From: Marinoscillum sp040222955
Lineage (GTDB): Bacteria; Bacteroidota; Bacteroidia; Cytophagales; Cyclobacteriaceae
Assembly (NCBI RefSeq): GCF_040222955.1
Contig: NZ_JAVKCA010000007.1
Coordinates: forward strand, 186,001 to 250,000
Length of the DNA stretch: 64,000 nt
Direction of reading: 5' to 3'
Part shown: positions 1-8,002 of the stretch, one piece after another
Numbering within the stretch: the first letter of the stretch is position 1
Layout: every line of letters starts with the position of its first letter
Notes under the pieces: model-generated
The model's input: the letters and a program-made list of their open reading frames with translations, nothing else
Databases searched by the model: none
What the model was told of the DNA's origin: nothing
Program-made: the position numbers and the translations under genes

Positions 1-1090
1 AAAGCAGTCTCCTTATCGCCGAGTCTGTCACCTTTTCATTCACCAAAGCGATGGGCCTCAAATGAAGTCTCACGAGCTTTTGTACATATTTCATTTTGTC
101 ATTCAGCGGCAGCTTCAGATTTTTAAAGATCTTCGGCACCCATCGGGCTCCCATGTCTTCATGCCCGTGAAAAGTCCATCCTGCTTTGTCATGAAAACGC
201 TGTGTGGCGGGCTTGGCAATGTCATGAAGAATGGCCGACCATCTCAACCAGAGGTCATCGGTATCCTCACTGATGTTGTCCAACACCTGGAGGGTATGGT
301 AAAAATTGTCCTTGTGGGATTTCCCATTCACCTTCTTCACACCCTGGAGTCGTGCCATTTCCGGGAAGATGATCTCTAATAAACCTGAAGAAAACAAAAG
401 TTTAAAACCATAAGAAGGAGTATCAGCCAGGATGATTTTATTAAGCTCATCAGTGATCCGCTCCTGAGAAATGATATTGATACGCTCCTTCTGACTCACA
501 ATGGCATTGAAAGTATCCGGATCTATGTCAAATTTCAACTGGGTGGCAAACCTGATGGCCCGCATGATCCGAAGCGGATCGTCTGAGAAGGTTACTTCCG
601 GCTCCAATGGTGTTTTGATCAGCTTCTGACTCAGGTGCTCTACTCCACCAAAGGGGTCTATTAATGATCCAAAGTCGTTCTCGTTAAGACTGATCGCCAG
701 TGCATTGATCGTAAAATCGCGTCTATTTTGATCATCCTCCAGGGTGCCATCCTCTACAATCGGTTTTCTGGAATCCGCTCTATAGCTCTCCTTTCTGGCG
801 CCTACAAATTCCAGCTCATAGCCATCATAAGTGATGGCCGCTGTACCGAAGTTTTTATACACCGCCAATTTAGCTTCCTTGCCGAGTTCTTTCTTCAACT
901 GCTCTGCCAGACGGATACCACTACCTAAACACACAAAGTCGATATCCTTGGAATTTCTACCCAGAATAAGATCCCGTACATAACCGCCCACTATGTAAGC
1001 TGAAACACCCAAATCTGCCGCTACCTTCCCTACCCGGTGTATCAATGGATGAAAATCCACTTGCCTATCCAAAACCTCCGTTACCATCAT
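1..1090 (-). CDS. cca: CCA tRNA nucleotidyltransferase / HD-domain protein (3' end outside window)
   Basis: Reading the minus strand from 1090 gives an unbroken frame to the window edge; the C-terminus is missing. The N-terminal third has the class II nucleotidyltransferase head: a GGYVRD motif followed by KDIDF, whose aspartates bind the catalytic metals. Further on there is an RRDFTINAL segment typical of CCA-adding enzymes, and then an HD motif (LHDIAKP) near 230, so this is the fused CCA/HD form. The product would add or repair the 3' CCA of tRNAs. I start at the ATG at 1090 because the conserved fold begins right after it. The frame is also open back to an ATG at 1189, which would add 33 poorly conserved-looking residues. 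It is divergent from ligA. Confidence 0.9.
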   Translation of the reverse strand, partial: MMVTEVLDRQVDFHPLIHRVGKVAADLGVSAYIVGGYVRDLILGRNSKDIDFVCLGSGIRLAEQLKKELGKEAKLAVYKNFGTAAITYDGYELEFVGARKESYRADSRKPIVEDGTLEDDQNRRDFTINALAISLNENDFGSLIDPFGGVEHLSQKLIKTPLEPEVTFSDDPLRIMRAIRFATQLKFDIDPDTFNAIVSQKERINIISQERITDELNKIILADTPSYGFKLLFSSGLLEIIFPEMARLQGVKKVNGKSHKDNFYHTLQVLDNISEDTDDLWLRWSAILHDIAKPATQRFHDKAGWTFHGHEDMGARWVPKIFKNLKLPLNDKMKYVQKLVRLHLRPIALVNEKVTDSAIRRLL

Positions 1091-1234
1091 TGGCTCAAAA
1101 TTATAACAATCAATCCAATGCAGGTTTGTAGGCTGGTGAATAAAAACACACTCCAGGTGAAAATCATCCTCTGTAAATCTTAAACGCATACGCAATAAAC
1201 CCTCTGCACACGTCTGCTTATTTGTTCTACTTAT

Positions 1235-1242
1235 TAGATTTG
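1235..1242 (+). promoter_or_regulatory. Candidate -7 element before ligA
   Basis: TAGATTTG fits the Bacteroidota -7 consensus TAnnTTTG and lies 19 bases before the ligA start. I do not see a TTG/TTTG at the proper upstream distance, so this is a partial match only. Confidence 0.3.
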
Positions 1243-1261
1243 TAAGGACGAAATCTGACCC

Positions 1262-3313
1262 ATGAGCACATCACCACAAGAGAAAATAGCCAGCCTCACG
1301 CAGGAGCTGAATCACCATAGTTATATCTACTATCAGGAAAACAGGTCTGAGATTTCAGACTTTGAGTTTGACCAGAAACTGAAGCAGTTGGAAGAGTTGG
1401 AGGCAGCCTATCCTGAGTTCAAGCTGGAGGATTCCCCCACTCACAGAGTTGGTGGTACCATCACTAAAAATTTCAACACCGTCTATCATAAACATCGGAT
1501 GCTGTCACTAGGAAACACGTATTCCAAAGATGACCTCATTGAGTTTGATAAACGCGTGATGAAAGGATTGGGAACGGAAGATTATGAATACTTCTGCGAG
1601 CTCAAATTTGATGGTGTGGCCATCAGCCTGCTGTATGAACAAGGAGTTTTGAGCCAGGCAGTCACCCGGGGTGATGGAGAAAAAGGTGATGAAGTAACCA
1701 GCAATGTGAAGACCATACGCACCATCCCTTTGAGACTAAAGGGTGATTATCCCGACTCTTTTGAAGTACGGGGTGAAGTATTTATGCCCAAGAAGGTATT
1801 TAAATCGCTCAATGAGGAACGCGAGAAGAATGGTGAAGCACTACTCGCCAATCCCCGAAATACAGCCTCAGGCACACTCAAAATGCAGGATTCTTCAGTG
1901 GTCGCCAGCAGGAAACTGGACTGTTACCTGTACAGCCTCTTAGGAGATCCCATTAACACCCGTACCCATGAAGAGTCCATTCATATGCTGGAGCGTTTGA
2001 ATTTTAACGTATCCCCCACCTATGCCCGATGCAATAGCCTGGAAGAGGTTTTTGCATACATCAACACCTGGGAGCAAAAGAGACACGAACTGCCTGTAGA
2101 AACTGACGGTATCGTGATCAAGGTGAATAGCACCGCCCATCAGGAAGAGCTCGGATTTACAGCAAAAACCCCACGATGGGCCATTTCTTATAAGTACAAA
2201 TCTGAAGCTGCAGAGACCCGACTGAATAACATCACCTATCAAGTGGGGCGCACAGGAGCCATCACCCCTGTAGCGGAGCTGGAACCAGTACTCCTGGCAG
2301 GTACCACCGTCAAGCGCGCATCCCTGCACAATGCCAATGAAATAGAGCGACTGGATATCAGAATTGGAGACTATGTGTTTGTGGAAAAAGGCGGTGAAAT
2401 CATCCCCAAGATTACTGGGGTTAATCACGATCGTCGACCGTCAGATTCTCTGGAAACAACCTATCAGGAAGTTTGCCCGGAGTGCGGCACTGCGCTTGTG
2501 CGAAAAGAGGGTGAGGCCAATCACTACTGTCCAAATGCTGACGGTTGTCCTCCCCAGGTCATGGGACGGGTAGAGCATTTTATTTCCAGAAATGCCATGG
2601 ACATTGCCCACCTGGGCCCTAAAACCATAGAGGGGCTCTTCCAAACGAACAAAATCTCCGGCATAGCCGACCTCTATGACCTCACCTTTGAAGACTTAAA
2701 CGGATTGAAATTTGAAGACAGGGATGAGCTCACGGGAGAAGTGAAAATCAGATCGATTAAGGATAAGTCTGCACAAAACATTGTAGAATCACTCGAGGCA
2801 TCAAAGCAAATTCCCTTTGAAAACGTCCTGTTCGGACTTGGCATTCGCTATGTAGGCCGCACAGTGGCTGAGAAACTGGCCGAGCATTTCAAAACCATCG
2901 ATGCTCTTAGAGGTGCCAGTATGGAGGAAGTAATAGCCGTTCACGAAATCGGTGAGCGTATAGCAGAGAGCGTGGTGGAATTCTTTAGCATTCCTGATAA
3001 CATAGAACTGGTGGAGCGCCTGAAAGCTTCGGGGCTGCAGATGAAGATGGTGGAAACCCAAACTTCGGATCATCAGACACAAATATTTCAGGGGAAAACA
3101 GTTGTGGTCTCAGGTGTTTTTGAGAGTTTTGAACGTGAGGAATTGAAAAAACTCATCAAAAGCCTGGGCGGAAAGGTCTCCAGTTCCATTTCGGGAAGCA
3201 CAAATTTTTTGATTGCCGGTGCCAATATGGGCCCAGCCAAACTGGAAAAGGCTCAAAACCTGGGCACCCAAATACTCTCAGAAAAAGAGTTTAGTGAGAT
3301 GATTAACCAATGA
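1262..3313 (+). CDS. ligA: NAD-dependent DNA ligase LigA
   Basis: 683 residues, the normal length. The product seals nicks in replication and repair using NAD+. The adenylation lysine is K115 in a KFDG motif (residues 115-118). An OB-fold follows, then a four-cysteine zinc finger (CPEC ... CPNADGC, about residues 405-430), helix-hairpin-helix repeats and a C-terminal BRCT domain with the GKTVVVSG start. The ATG at 1262 is followed directly by the usual ligase N-terminal helices. The stop at 3311-3313 is one base before the next gene's ATG, so ligA, the small protein and dapA probably form one transcript. Confidence 0.97.
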   Translation: MSTSPQEKIASLTQELNHHSYIYYQENRSEISDFEFDQKLKQLEELEAAYPEFKLEDSPTHRVGGTITKNFNTVYHKHRMLSLGNTYSKDDLIEFDKRVMKGLGTEDYEYFCELKFDGVAISLLYEQGVLSQAVTRGDGEKGDEVTSNVKTIRTIPLRLKGDYPDSFEVRGEVFMPKKVFKSLNEEREKNGEALLANPRNTASGTLKMQDSSVVASRKLDCYLYSLLGDPINTRTHEESIHMLERLNFNVSPTYARCNSLEEVFAYINTWEQKRHELPVETDGIVIKVNSTAHQEELGFTAKTPRWAISYKYKSEAAETRLNNITYQVGRTGAITPVAELEPVLLAGTTVKRASLHNANEIERLDIRIGDYVFVEKGGEIIPKITGVNHDRRPSDSLETTYQEVCPECGTALVRKEGEANHYCPNADGCPPQVMGRVEHFISRNAMDIAHLGPKTIEGLFQTNKISGIADLYDLTFEDLNGLKFEDRDELTGEVKIRSIKDKSAQNIVESLEASKQIPFENVLFGLGIRYVGRTVAEKLAEHFKTIDALRGASMEEVIAVHEIGERIAESVVEFFSIPDNIELVERLKASGLQMKMVETQTSDHQTQIFQGKTVVVSGVFESFEREELKKLIKSLGGKVSSSISGSTNFLIAGANMGPAKLEKAQNLGTQILSEKEFSEMINQ

Positions 3314-3314
3314 C

Positions 3315-3827
3315 ATGCTAAAGAAAGCCATCCTCAATTTTAAAGCGAAACGGATTTTGAAGAAGAGATCCCAGGAGCTAATGACCGATTTCAAATCGAG
3401 CCAGAAAATTGCGATCATCTACTCCGATCTTTTTGAGAATGAAAAGCAAATAGGTGAGATCGTCAATGAACTCAAAAAGGAGGGAAAGGAAATCAGTATG
3501 ATGGTGTACTGTCACAGCATCAAAAAGAAAACCACCGCCCTCCCTCATTTTCATTCGAAAGAAATATCGATTACCGGCGAAATCAAGAGTGACGACCTCA
3601 ATTTTTTCCTGCGTCAGAGCTACGATTTTGCATTATGTTTTGATCAGTCACGGCATTTCGTCATTGACTATGTATTTTCGCAGGTGAAAGCCAAATGTCG
3701 GGTTGGCATTAGGACACCTTCGCGCGACCATCTCTTTGAGATGATGATTCAGGCTGATGATCAGCAGACCCCACTGAGTAGTGAAGTATTAAGATATTTA
3801 AAAATGATTCAATCTTATGAATACTGA
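3315..3827 (+). CDS. Conserved Bacteroidota protein of unknown function (possibly DUF6913)
   Basis: 170 residues with no signal peptide or membrane segment. The N-terminus is a lysine/arginine-rich helix (LNFKAKRILKKRSQ), followed by an alternating alpha/beta pattern with hydrophobic strands such as KIAIIYSDLF and YDFALCFDQS. I recognise it as the small conserved protein often lying between ligA and dapA in Bacteroidota, which I believe is called DUF6913; I cannot confirm the family name from sequence alone. It starts one base after ligA and its last 11 bases overlap the dapA start, so translation is probably coupled. No catalytic motif is evident and I assign no function. Confidence 0.75.
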   Translation: MLKKAILNFKAKRILKKRSQELMTDFKSSQKIAIIYSDLFENEKQIGEIVNELKKEGKEISMMVYCHSIKKKTTALPHFHSKEISITGEIKSDDLNFFLRQSYDFALCFDQSRHFVIDYVFSQVKAKCRVGIRTPSRDHLFEMMIQADDQQTPLSSEVLRYLKMIQSYEY

Positions 3828-4692
3828 AATTTTCAAAGGTACCGGAGTTGCCTTGATTACCCCTTTCAATAAGGACCTGAGCATTGACTTTGATGGGCTA
3901 AAGGCGGTAATAGATCACGTAAGTGAAGGTGAGGCAGACTATCTGGTTATTTTGGGTACGACAGGCGAGGCACCCACAATTACTGCAGAAGAAAAGAATC
4001 AGGTGACCGAATTTGTCATTGCCAATAACCCACGCAATTTACCCATCGTTTACGGCCTGGGTGGAAATAGCACCAAATGGGTGACAGATCAGCTCGACCT
4101 GATCAAAGACTATCCTCTGGCAGCCATTCTGAGCCTTAGTCCCTACTACAACAAGCCATCACAGGCTGGCATTGTACAGCACTATGAAGCCATCGCAGAC
4201 GCGAGCCCATTTCCGGTGATATTGTACAACGTACCCGCCAGAACCAGCTCTAACATCACCACTGATACCACCGTAGCGCTTTCAAAACATCCTAATATCA
4301 TTGGAACCAAGGAGGCTTCCGGAAACCTCACCCAATGCATGGAAATCCGAGCCAACACAGATGAGGACTTTTTACTGATCTCCGGTGACGATGCGCTCAC
4401 TCTTCCTATGATGTCTTTTGGTTGTGTAGGTGCCATTTCGGTGATCGCCAATTTACAACCGGCTGCCTTTTCAAGAATGGTGAAACTGGCCCTTGCAGGT
4501 GATTTCAAAGAAGCTTCAAAACTGCACTTTGAGCTATTGCAGGGCTATGAACTGGTCTCCGCAGAGGGCAATCCGGTTTCTGTTAAATCCGGACTGGATG
4601 CTTTTGGACTTATTCAAAATACTGTAAGGTCGCCGCTATATGCGGGCAGCAAAGAACTTATCAGGCATTTCAAAATGTATCTTAACAAGTAA
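3817..4692 (+). CDS. dapA: 4-hydroxy-tetrahydrodipicolinate synthase DapA
   Basis: 291 residues, the family's usual size. It condenses pyruvate with aspartate semialdehyde, the first committed step to diaminopimelate and lysine, in the cytoplasm. Landmarks are LGTTGEAPTI near residue 45, the catalytic tyrosine Y137 in ILYNVPART, and the Schiff-base lysine K165 in GTKEASG. Its start lies inside the end of the preceding gene (11-base overlap). A strong intrinsic terminator follows at 4713-4753, closing the ligA-dapA transcript. Confidence 0.97.
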   Translation: MNTEIFKGTGVALITPFNKDLSIDFDGLKAVIDHVSEGEADYLVILGTTGEAPTITAEEKNQVTEFVIANNPRNLPIVYGLGGNSTKWVTDQLDLIKDYPLAAILSLSPYYNKPSQAGIVQHYEAIADASPFPVILYNVPARTSSNITTDTTVALSKHPNIIGTKEASGNLTQCMEIRANTDEDFLLISGDDALTLPMMSFGCVGAISVIANLQPAAFSRMVKLALAGDFKEASKLHFELLQGYELVSAEGNPVSVKSGLDAFGLIQNTVRSPLYAGSKELIRHFKMYLNK

Positions 4693-4712
4693 AGAGTCTT
4701 ATTTCAAAACAG

Positions 4713-4753
4713 AAAAGCCAGATACCGAGTCAATCCAGTATCTGGCTTTTTTA
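4713..4753 (+). terminator. Intrinsic terminator after dapA
   Basis: A 13-bp perfect inverted repeat (left arm 4713-4725, right arm 4738-4750) with a 12-base loop runs into a T-tract ending at about 4752. It lies 20 bases past the dapA stop, on the correct strand. Confidence 0.88.
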
Positions 4754-4788
4754 TGTCCTCTCACCCAGAAAAGAGTGTTAAGGGCAAT

Positions 4789-4810
4789 AAAAAAGGGGCT
4801 TAAAAGCCCC
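4789..4810 (-). terminator. Intrinsic terminator after the Hc1-like gene
   Basis: GGGGCTT (4795-4801) pairs with AAGCCCC (4804-4810) around a two-base loop. On the minus strand the hairpin is followed by six Ts (4794 down to 4789). It sits 26 bases beyond the stop of the small minus-strand gene, back to back with the dapA terminator. Confidence 0.8.
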
Positions 4811-4835
4811 CTTCCTATTTTATAATCTTTTGGGA

Positions 4836-5012
4836 TTATGCCTTGTTTTTCATGTCCTGCACTTCGATTCTGATCTCTTGTGAGAGGTTCTTCAGCTCTT
4901 GCATTCCTTTTCTAACTCTTGTTCCTGCTGCAGAGTTTTCTTTGTCATAAAATTTGCTGAAGTCTGCTTCAAGAGAATCCACTAATTCTTTAAGTTGTTC
5001 GAATCTTTTCAT
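4836..5012 (-). CDS. Small Hc1-like ('histone H1') protein
   Basis: 58 residues read from the ATG at 5012 to the TAA at 4836-4838. It is a single predicted helical protein containing KENSAAGTRVRKGMQEL, which resembles the N-terminal domain of Chlamydia histone-like Hc1 (KGNKAAAQRVR). Bacteroidota databases usually label such proteins 'histone H1'. I count 12 Lys/Arg and 11 Asp/Glu, so the net charge is close to zero, and the lysine-rich DNA-condensing tail of true Hc1 is absent. DNA binding is therefore unproven. The gene stands alone with its own terminator (4789-4810) between convergent dapA and the SPT-like gene upstream. Confidence 0.85.
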   Translation of the reverse strand: MKRFEQLKELVDSLEADFSKFYDKENSAAGTRVRKGMQELKNLSQEIRIEVQDMKNKA

Positions 5013-5111
5013 ATTGATAAATCTTTAAGGTTACTGATAATTATTCGATGAGGCAATTTATATAAAATGTTCAAAAACCAAGCATATTGAGCTAAAAAAG
5101 CTAAATATGGC

Positions 5112-6368
5112 CTAAAGTTGTGCCAAAGTAGCACCCTCTACTCCTGCTTTTTTGTACACTCCATCATCCAGTTTTTTCTTAACTGCCTCAAAAGCTGTAA
5201 TCGTCTCTGCCACATCATCCAAACTATGCACTGCTGTTGGGATGATCCTCAGAATAATCGTGCCCTTGGGTACCACAGGATACACCACTACAGAACAAAA
5301 TATGCTATGCTCCATTCGCAGATCTTTTACAAGGTTCACTGCCTCCATGGTATCTCCATTCATAACCACAGGGGTCACCGGAGACTGTGTAGTTCCGATT
5401 CTGTAGCCTTTTTCTCTGAAACCGGACTGAATGGCATTCACAATCGTCCAAAGGTTTTCTTTCAATTCGGGCTTGGTTCTCAGGAGTTCCAATCGCTTCA
5501 GGTTACCGATGACCAGAGGCATAGGCAACGACTTGGCAAAAATCTGAGACCTCACATTGTACTTGAGCACATCGATGATGGCCGCATCTCCCGCAATAAA
5601 TGCCCCGATGCTGGCCATAGACTTAGCGAAGGTAGAGAAGTAGATATCAATACCATCCTGTACACCCTGCTCCTCACCTGCTCCGGCTCCCGTAGCTCCC
5701 ATGGTACCAAAACCATGCGCATCATCTACCAACAGCCTGAAGTTAAATTTCTCTTTCAGTTTCACGATAGAAGCGAGATCTCCCATGTTACCAGACATCC
5801 CGAAAACACCCTCTGTAATCACAAGGATACCTCCACCTGTTTCACCCACGAGCCTTTCAGCACGTTTTAGCTGCTTCTCCAAGTTCTCCATGTCATTGTG
5901 CGGATAAACAAAACGCTTACCCATGTGCAACCTCAAGCCATCAATAATACAGGCGTGAGATTCACCATCATACACAATCACATCTTTTCTGTCTACCAAA
6001 GCATCAATCACAGACATTACGCCCTGGTAGCCAAAGTTTAAGAGCATCGCTGAATCCTTCTGTACAAAGGCTGCCAATTCTCTTTCCAGCTGCTCATGAT
6101 ACACGGTATTTCCAGTCATCATTCTGGCCCCCATCGGGTAAGCCATTCCCCATTCAGCAGCTGCCTCAGCATCTGCTTTTCTTACTTCAGGGTGGTTAGC
6201 CAAACCCAGGTAGTTATTCAAACTCCAGGTCAGCACTTCCTTTCCTCTAAACTTCATTCGTGGAGCAATCTCGCCCTCCAGCTTAGGGAACATATAAAAG
6301 TTATCGTCAAAATAAGAATGCTGTCCTAGCGGCCCCCTATCCTGTAGCAATTTTTCAAATAAATCCAT
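5112..6368 (-). CDS. Serine palmitoyltransferase-like alpha-oxoamine synthase
   Basis: 418 residues, a fold-type I PLP enzyme. Visible features are H138 (ESHAC, stacking on PLP), the D215-D216-A-H218 motif and the Schiff-base lysine K249 in TFAKSMASIGA. These fit the alpha-oxoamine synthase family, which joins an acyl thioester to an amino acid with loss of CO2. The strong matches are to bacterial serine palmitoyltransferase; in gliding Cytophagales a close homologue uses cysteate to make capnine, the base of sulfonolipids. From sequence alone I cannot say whether serine or cysteate is the substrate. KBL or BioF activity is less likely. It is a single-gene unit behind a near-perfect promoter at 6406-6436. 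Confidence 0.88.
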   Translation of the reverse strand: MDLFEKLLQDRGPLGQHSYFDDNFYMFPKLEGEIAPRMKFRGKEVLTWSLNNYLGLANHPEVRKADAEAAAEWGMAYPMGARMMTGNTVYHEQLERELAAFVQKDSAMLLNFGYQGVMSVIDALVDRKDVIVYDGESHACIIDGLRLHMGKRFVYPHNDMENLEKQLKRAERLVGETGGGILVITEGVFGMSGNMGDLASIVKLKEKFNFRLLVDDAHGFGTMGATGAGAGEEQGVQDGIDIYFSTFAKSMASIGAFIAGDAAIIDVLKYNVRSQIFAKSLPMPLVIGNLKRLELLRTKPELKENLWTIVNAIQSGFREKGYRIGTTQSPVTPVVMNGDTMEAVNLVKDLRMEHSIFCSVVVYPVVPKGTIILRIIPTAVHSLDDVAETITAFEAVKKKLDDGVYKKAGVEGATLAQL

Positions 6369-6405
6369 CTAACGTGTATTAATAAACCTTACCAATTTGG
6401 AAATA

Positions 6406-6436
6406 CAAAACTAACACTTATTAAAGATTGGACAAA
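6406..6436 (-). promoter_or_regulatory. Promoter of the SPT-like gene
   Basis: On the minus strand TTTG (6436-6433), a 19-base spacer and TAGTTTTG (6413-6406) match the Bacteroidota -33/-7 consensus exactly (TTTG-N19-TAnnTTTG). The predicted start of transcription is about 30 bases before the ATG at 6368. Confidence 0.72.
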
Positions 6437-6507
6437 TGTTATACAGGCATTTAACCTGCGGTCATTTTTTATAAATATTCATTAGCATTGTGTCATAACC
6501 CAGAAAA

Positions 6508-8001
6508 ATGAAAATCAAGAAAATACTCATCGCCAACAGAGGCGAAATCGCCATAAGGGTGATGCGCTCTGCCAAAGAAATGGGGATAAAAACCGTGGCA
6601 GTATATAGTGAAGCAGACAAAGCAGCAGCTCATGTACTCTATGCAGACGAAGCTGTACTGATCGGGCCACCCCCCTCCGCTCAGTCCTACCTGGTCGCTG
6701 AAAAGATCATAGAAGCCTGCAAGCTCACGGGTGCTGATGCCGTACACCCCGGATATGGTTTCCTTTCAGAAAACGCTCATTTTGCTGAGAAAATAGCTCA
6801 GGCCGGGATCATTTTCATTGGTCCATCCGTGGAAGCCATTAAAGTGATGGGCGACAAACTGGCCTCCAAGCAGGCGGTAAAATCATTCGATGTGCCGCTC
6901 GTGCCAGGTATGGATGAACCCATCAGTGATGTGGAAAAGGCAAAAGCTGTAGCACAAGAAATTGGCTACCCTGTAATGATCAAAGCCAGCGCAGGAGGCG
7001 GTGGCAAGGGCATGAGAATAGTCACTGACCCCAAAGACTTTGACGAGCAAATGACCCGGGCTGTCAGTGAAGCCCGAAGTTCTTTTGGCGATGAAGCAGT
7101 CTTTATAGAGAAGTTCATTACTTCCCCAAAGCATATTGAGGTACAGATACTTGGTGACCAGCACGGTAATATCGTCTACCTGTTCGAAAGAGAATGCAGC
7201 ATACAGCGCAGAAACCAGAAAGTAATAGAGGAAGCTCCCTCGGCAGTACTGTCTCCGGAGCACAGAAAGCGATACGGAGAGGCTGCCGTAAATGTGGCCA
7301 GGTCATGTAACTACTATGGGGCAGGTACCGTGGAATTTATCGCAGATGCCCATCTGGATTTCTATTTTCTGGAAATGAACACCCGACTACAGGTAGAACA
7401 CCCCGTAACAGAACAAATCAGTGGCGTGGATCTGGTAAAGGAACAAATCAAAATCGCTCAGGGTGAACCCTTGTCTTTCACTCAGGAAGACCTTCAGATC
7501 AATGGCCACAGCATAGAAGTGCGCGTATATGCCGAAGATCCCGAAAATAACTTTTTGCCAGACACGGGCACTTTGAGCACCTACAAACGTCCACAGGGTG
7601 CAGGTGTAAGAGTGGATGACGGGTACGAAGAAGGAATGGAGATTCCCATCCACTACGACCCGATGATTGCGAAGCTCATTACCCATGGCAAAGACCGGCC
7701 AGAAGCCATCGAAAGGATGAAAAGGGCCATTTCTGAATACAAAATCATTGGCATCAAAACCACCCTCCCTTTTTGCGAATTTGTGCTGAACCATCAGGAT
7801 TTCATTGACGGATCATTCACCACCAAGTTCGTAGAAGAGCACTTTACACCGGATCATGTAAAAAAAGAACCTTCGGAGGATTTGGAGAGAGTAGCCGCTA
7901 TTTTTGCTTTTGAGCAGTATAAGGACAAAAAGCAAAGGCTGCAGTATACCCCCTCTGCTGGTCAAAAGACCGGATGGAAAAACCGGATGAAGCGAGATTA
8001 A
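6508..8001 (+). CDS. accC: Biotin carboxylase subunit of an acyl-CoA carboxylase
   Basis: 497 residues. It carboxylates biotin on a carrier protein using ATP and bicarbonate. The order is: N-terminal preATP-grasp domain (KKILIANRGEIAIRVMRSA), ATP-grasp with the glycine-rich loop KASAGGGGKGM (about residues 159-169), the LQVEHPVTE metal/active-site segment near 295, and a C-terminal biotin carboxylase domain. No biotin-attachment (MKM) domain is fused, and no accB lies beside it. It could serve acetyl-CoA carboxylase or a propionyl/acyl-CoA carboxylase; about 50 residues longer than E. coli AccC, with an extra basic tail. One base separates it from the DUF1015 gene, so the two are cotranscribed. 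Confidence 0.9.
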   Translation: MKIKKILIANRGEIAIRVMRSAKEMGIKTVAVYSEADKAAAHVLYADEAVLIGPPPSAQSYLVAEKIIEACKLTGADAVHPGYGFLSENAHFAEKIAQAGIIFIGPSVEAIKVMGDKLASKQAVKSFDVPLVPGMDEPISDVEKAKAVAQEIGYPVMIKASAGGGGKGMRIVTDPKDFDEQMTRAVSEARSSFGDEAVFIEKFITSPKHIEVQILGDQHGNIVYLFERECSIQRRNQKVIEEAPSAVLSPEHRKRYGEAAVNVARSCNYYGAGTVEFIADAHLDFYFLEMNTRLQVEHPVTEQISGVDLVKEQIKIAQGEPLSFTQEDLQINGHSIEVRVYAEDPENNFLPDTGTLSTYKRPQGAGVRVDDGYEEGMEIPIHYDPMIAKLITHGKDRPEAIERMKRAISEYKIIGIKTTLPFCEFVLNHQDFIDGSFTTKFVEEHFTPDHVKKEPSEDLERVAAIFAFEQYKDKKQRLQYTPSAGQKTGWKNRMKRD

Positions 8002-8002
8002 T

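Noticed and set aside
1091..1189. 33-residue N-terminal extension of the CCA-adding enzyme
   Set aside because: The frame is open to an ATG at 1189, but the conserved fold begins after 1090 and the extension lacks recognisable features; I kept the shorter form and noted the longer.
5118..5870. 250-codon open frame on the plus strand opposite the SPT-like gene
   Set aside because: It is antisense to a well-supported enzyme gene, has Cys/His-rich composition typical of a shadow frame, and no recognisable domain.
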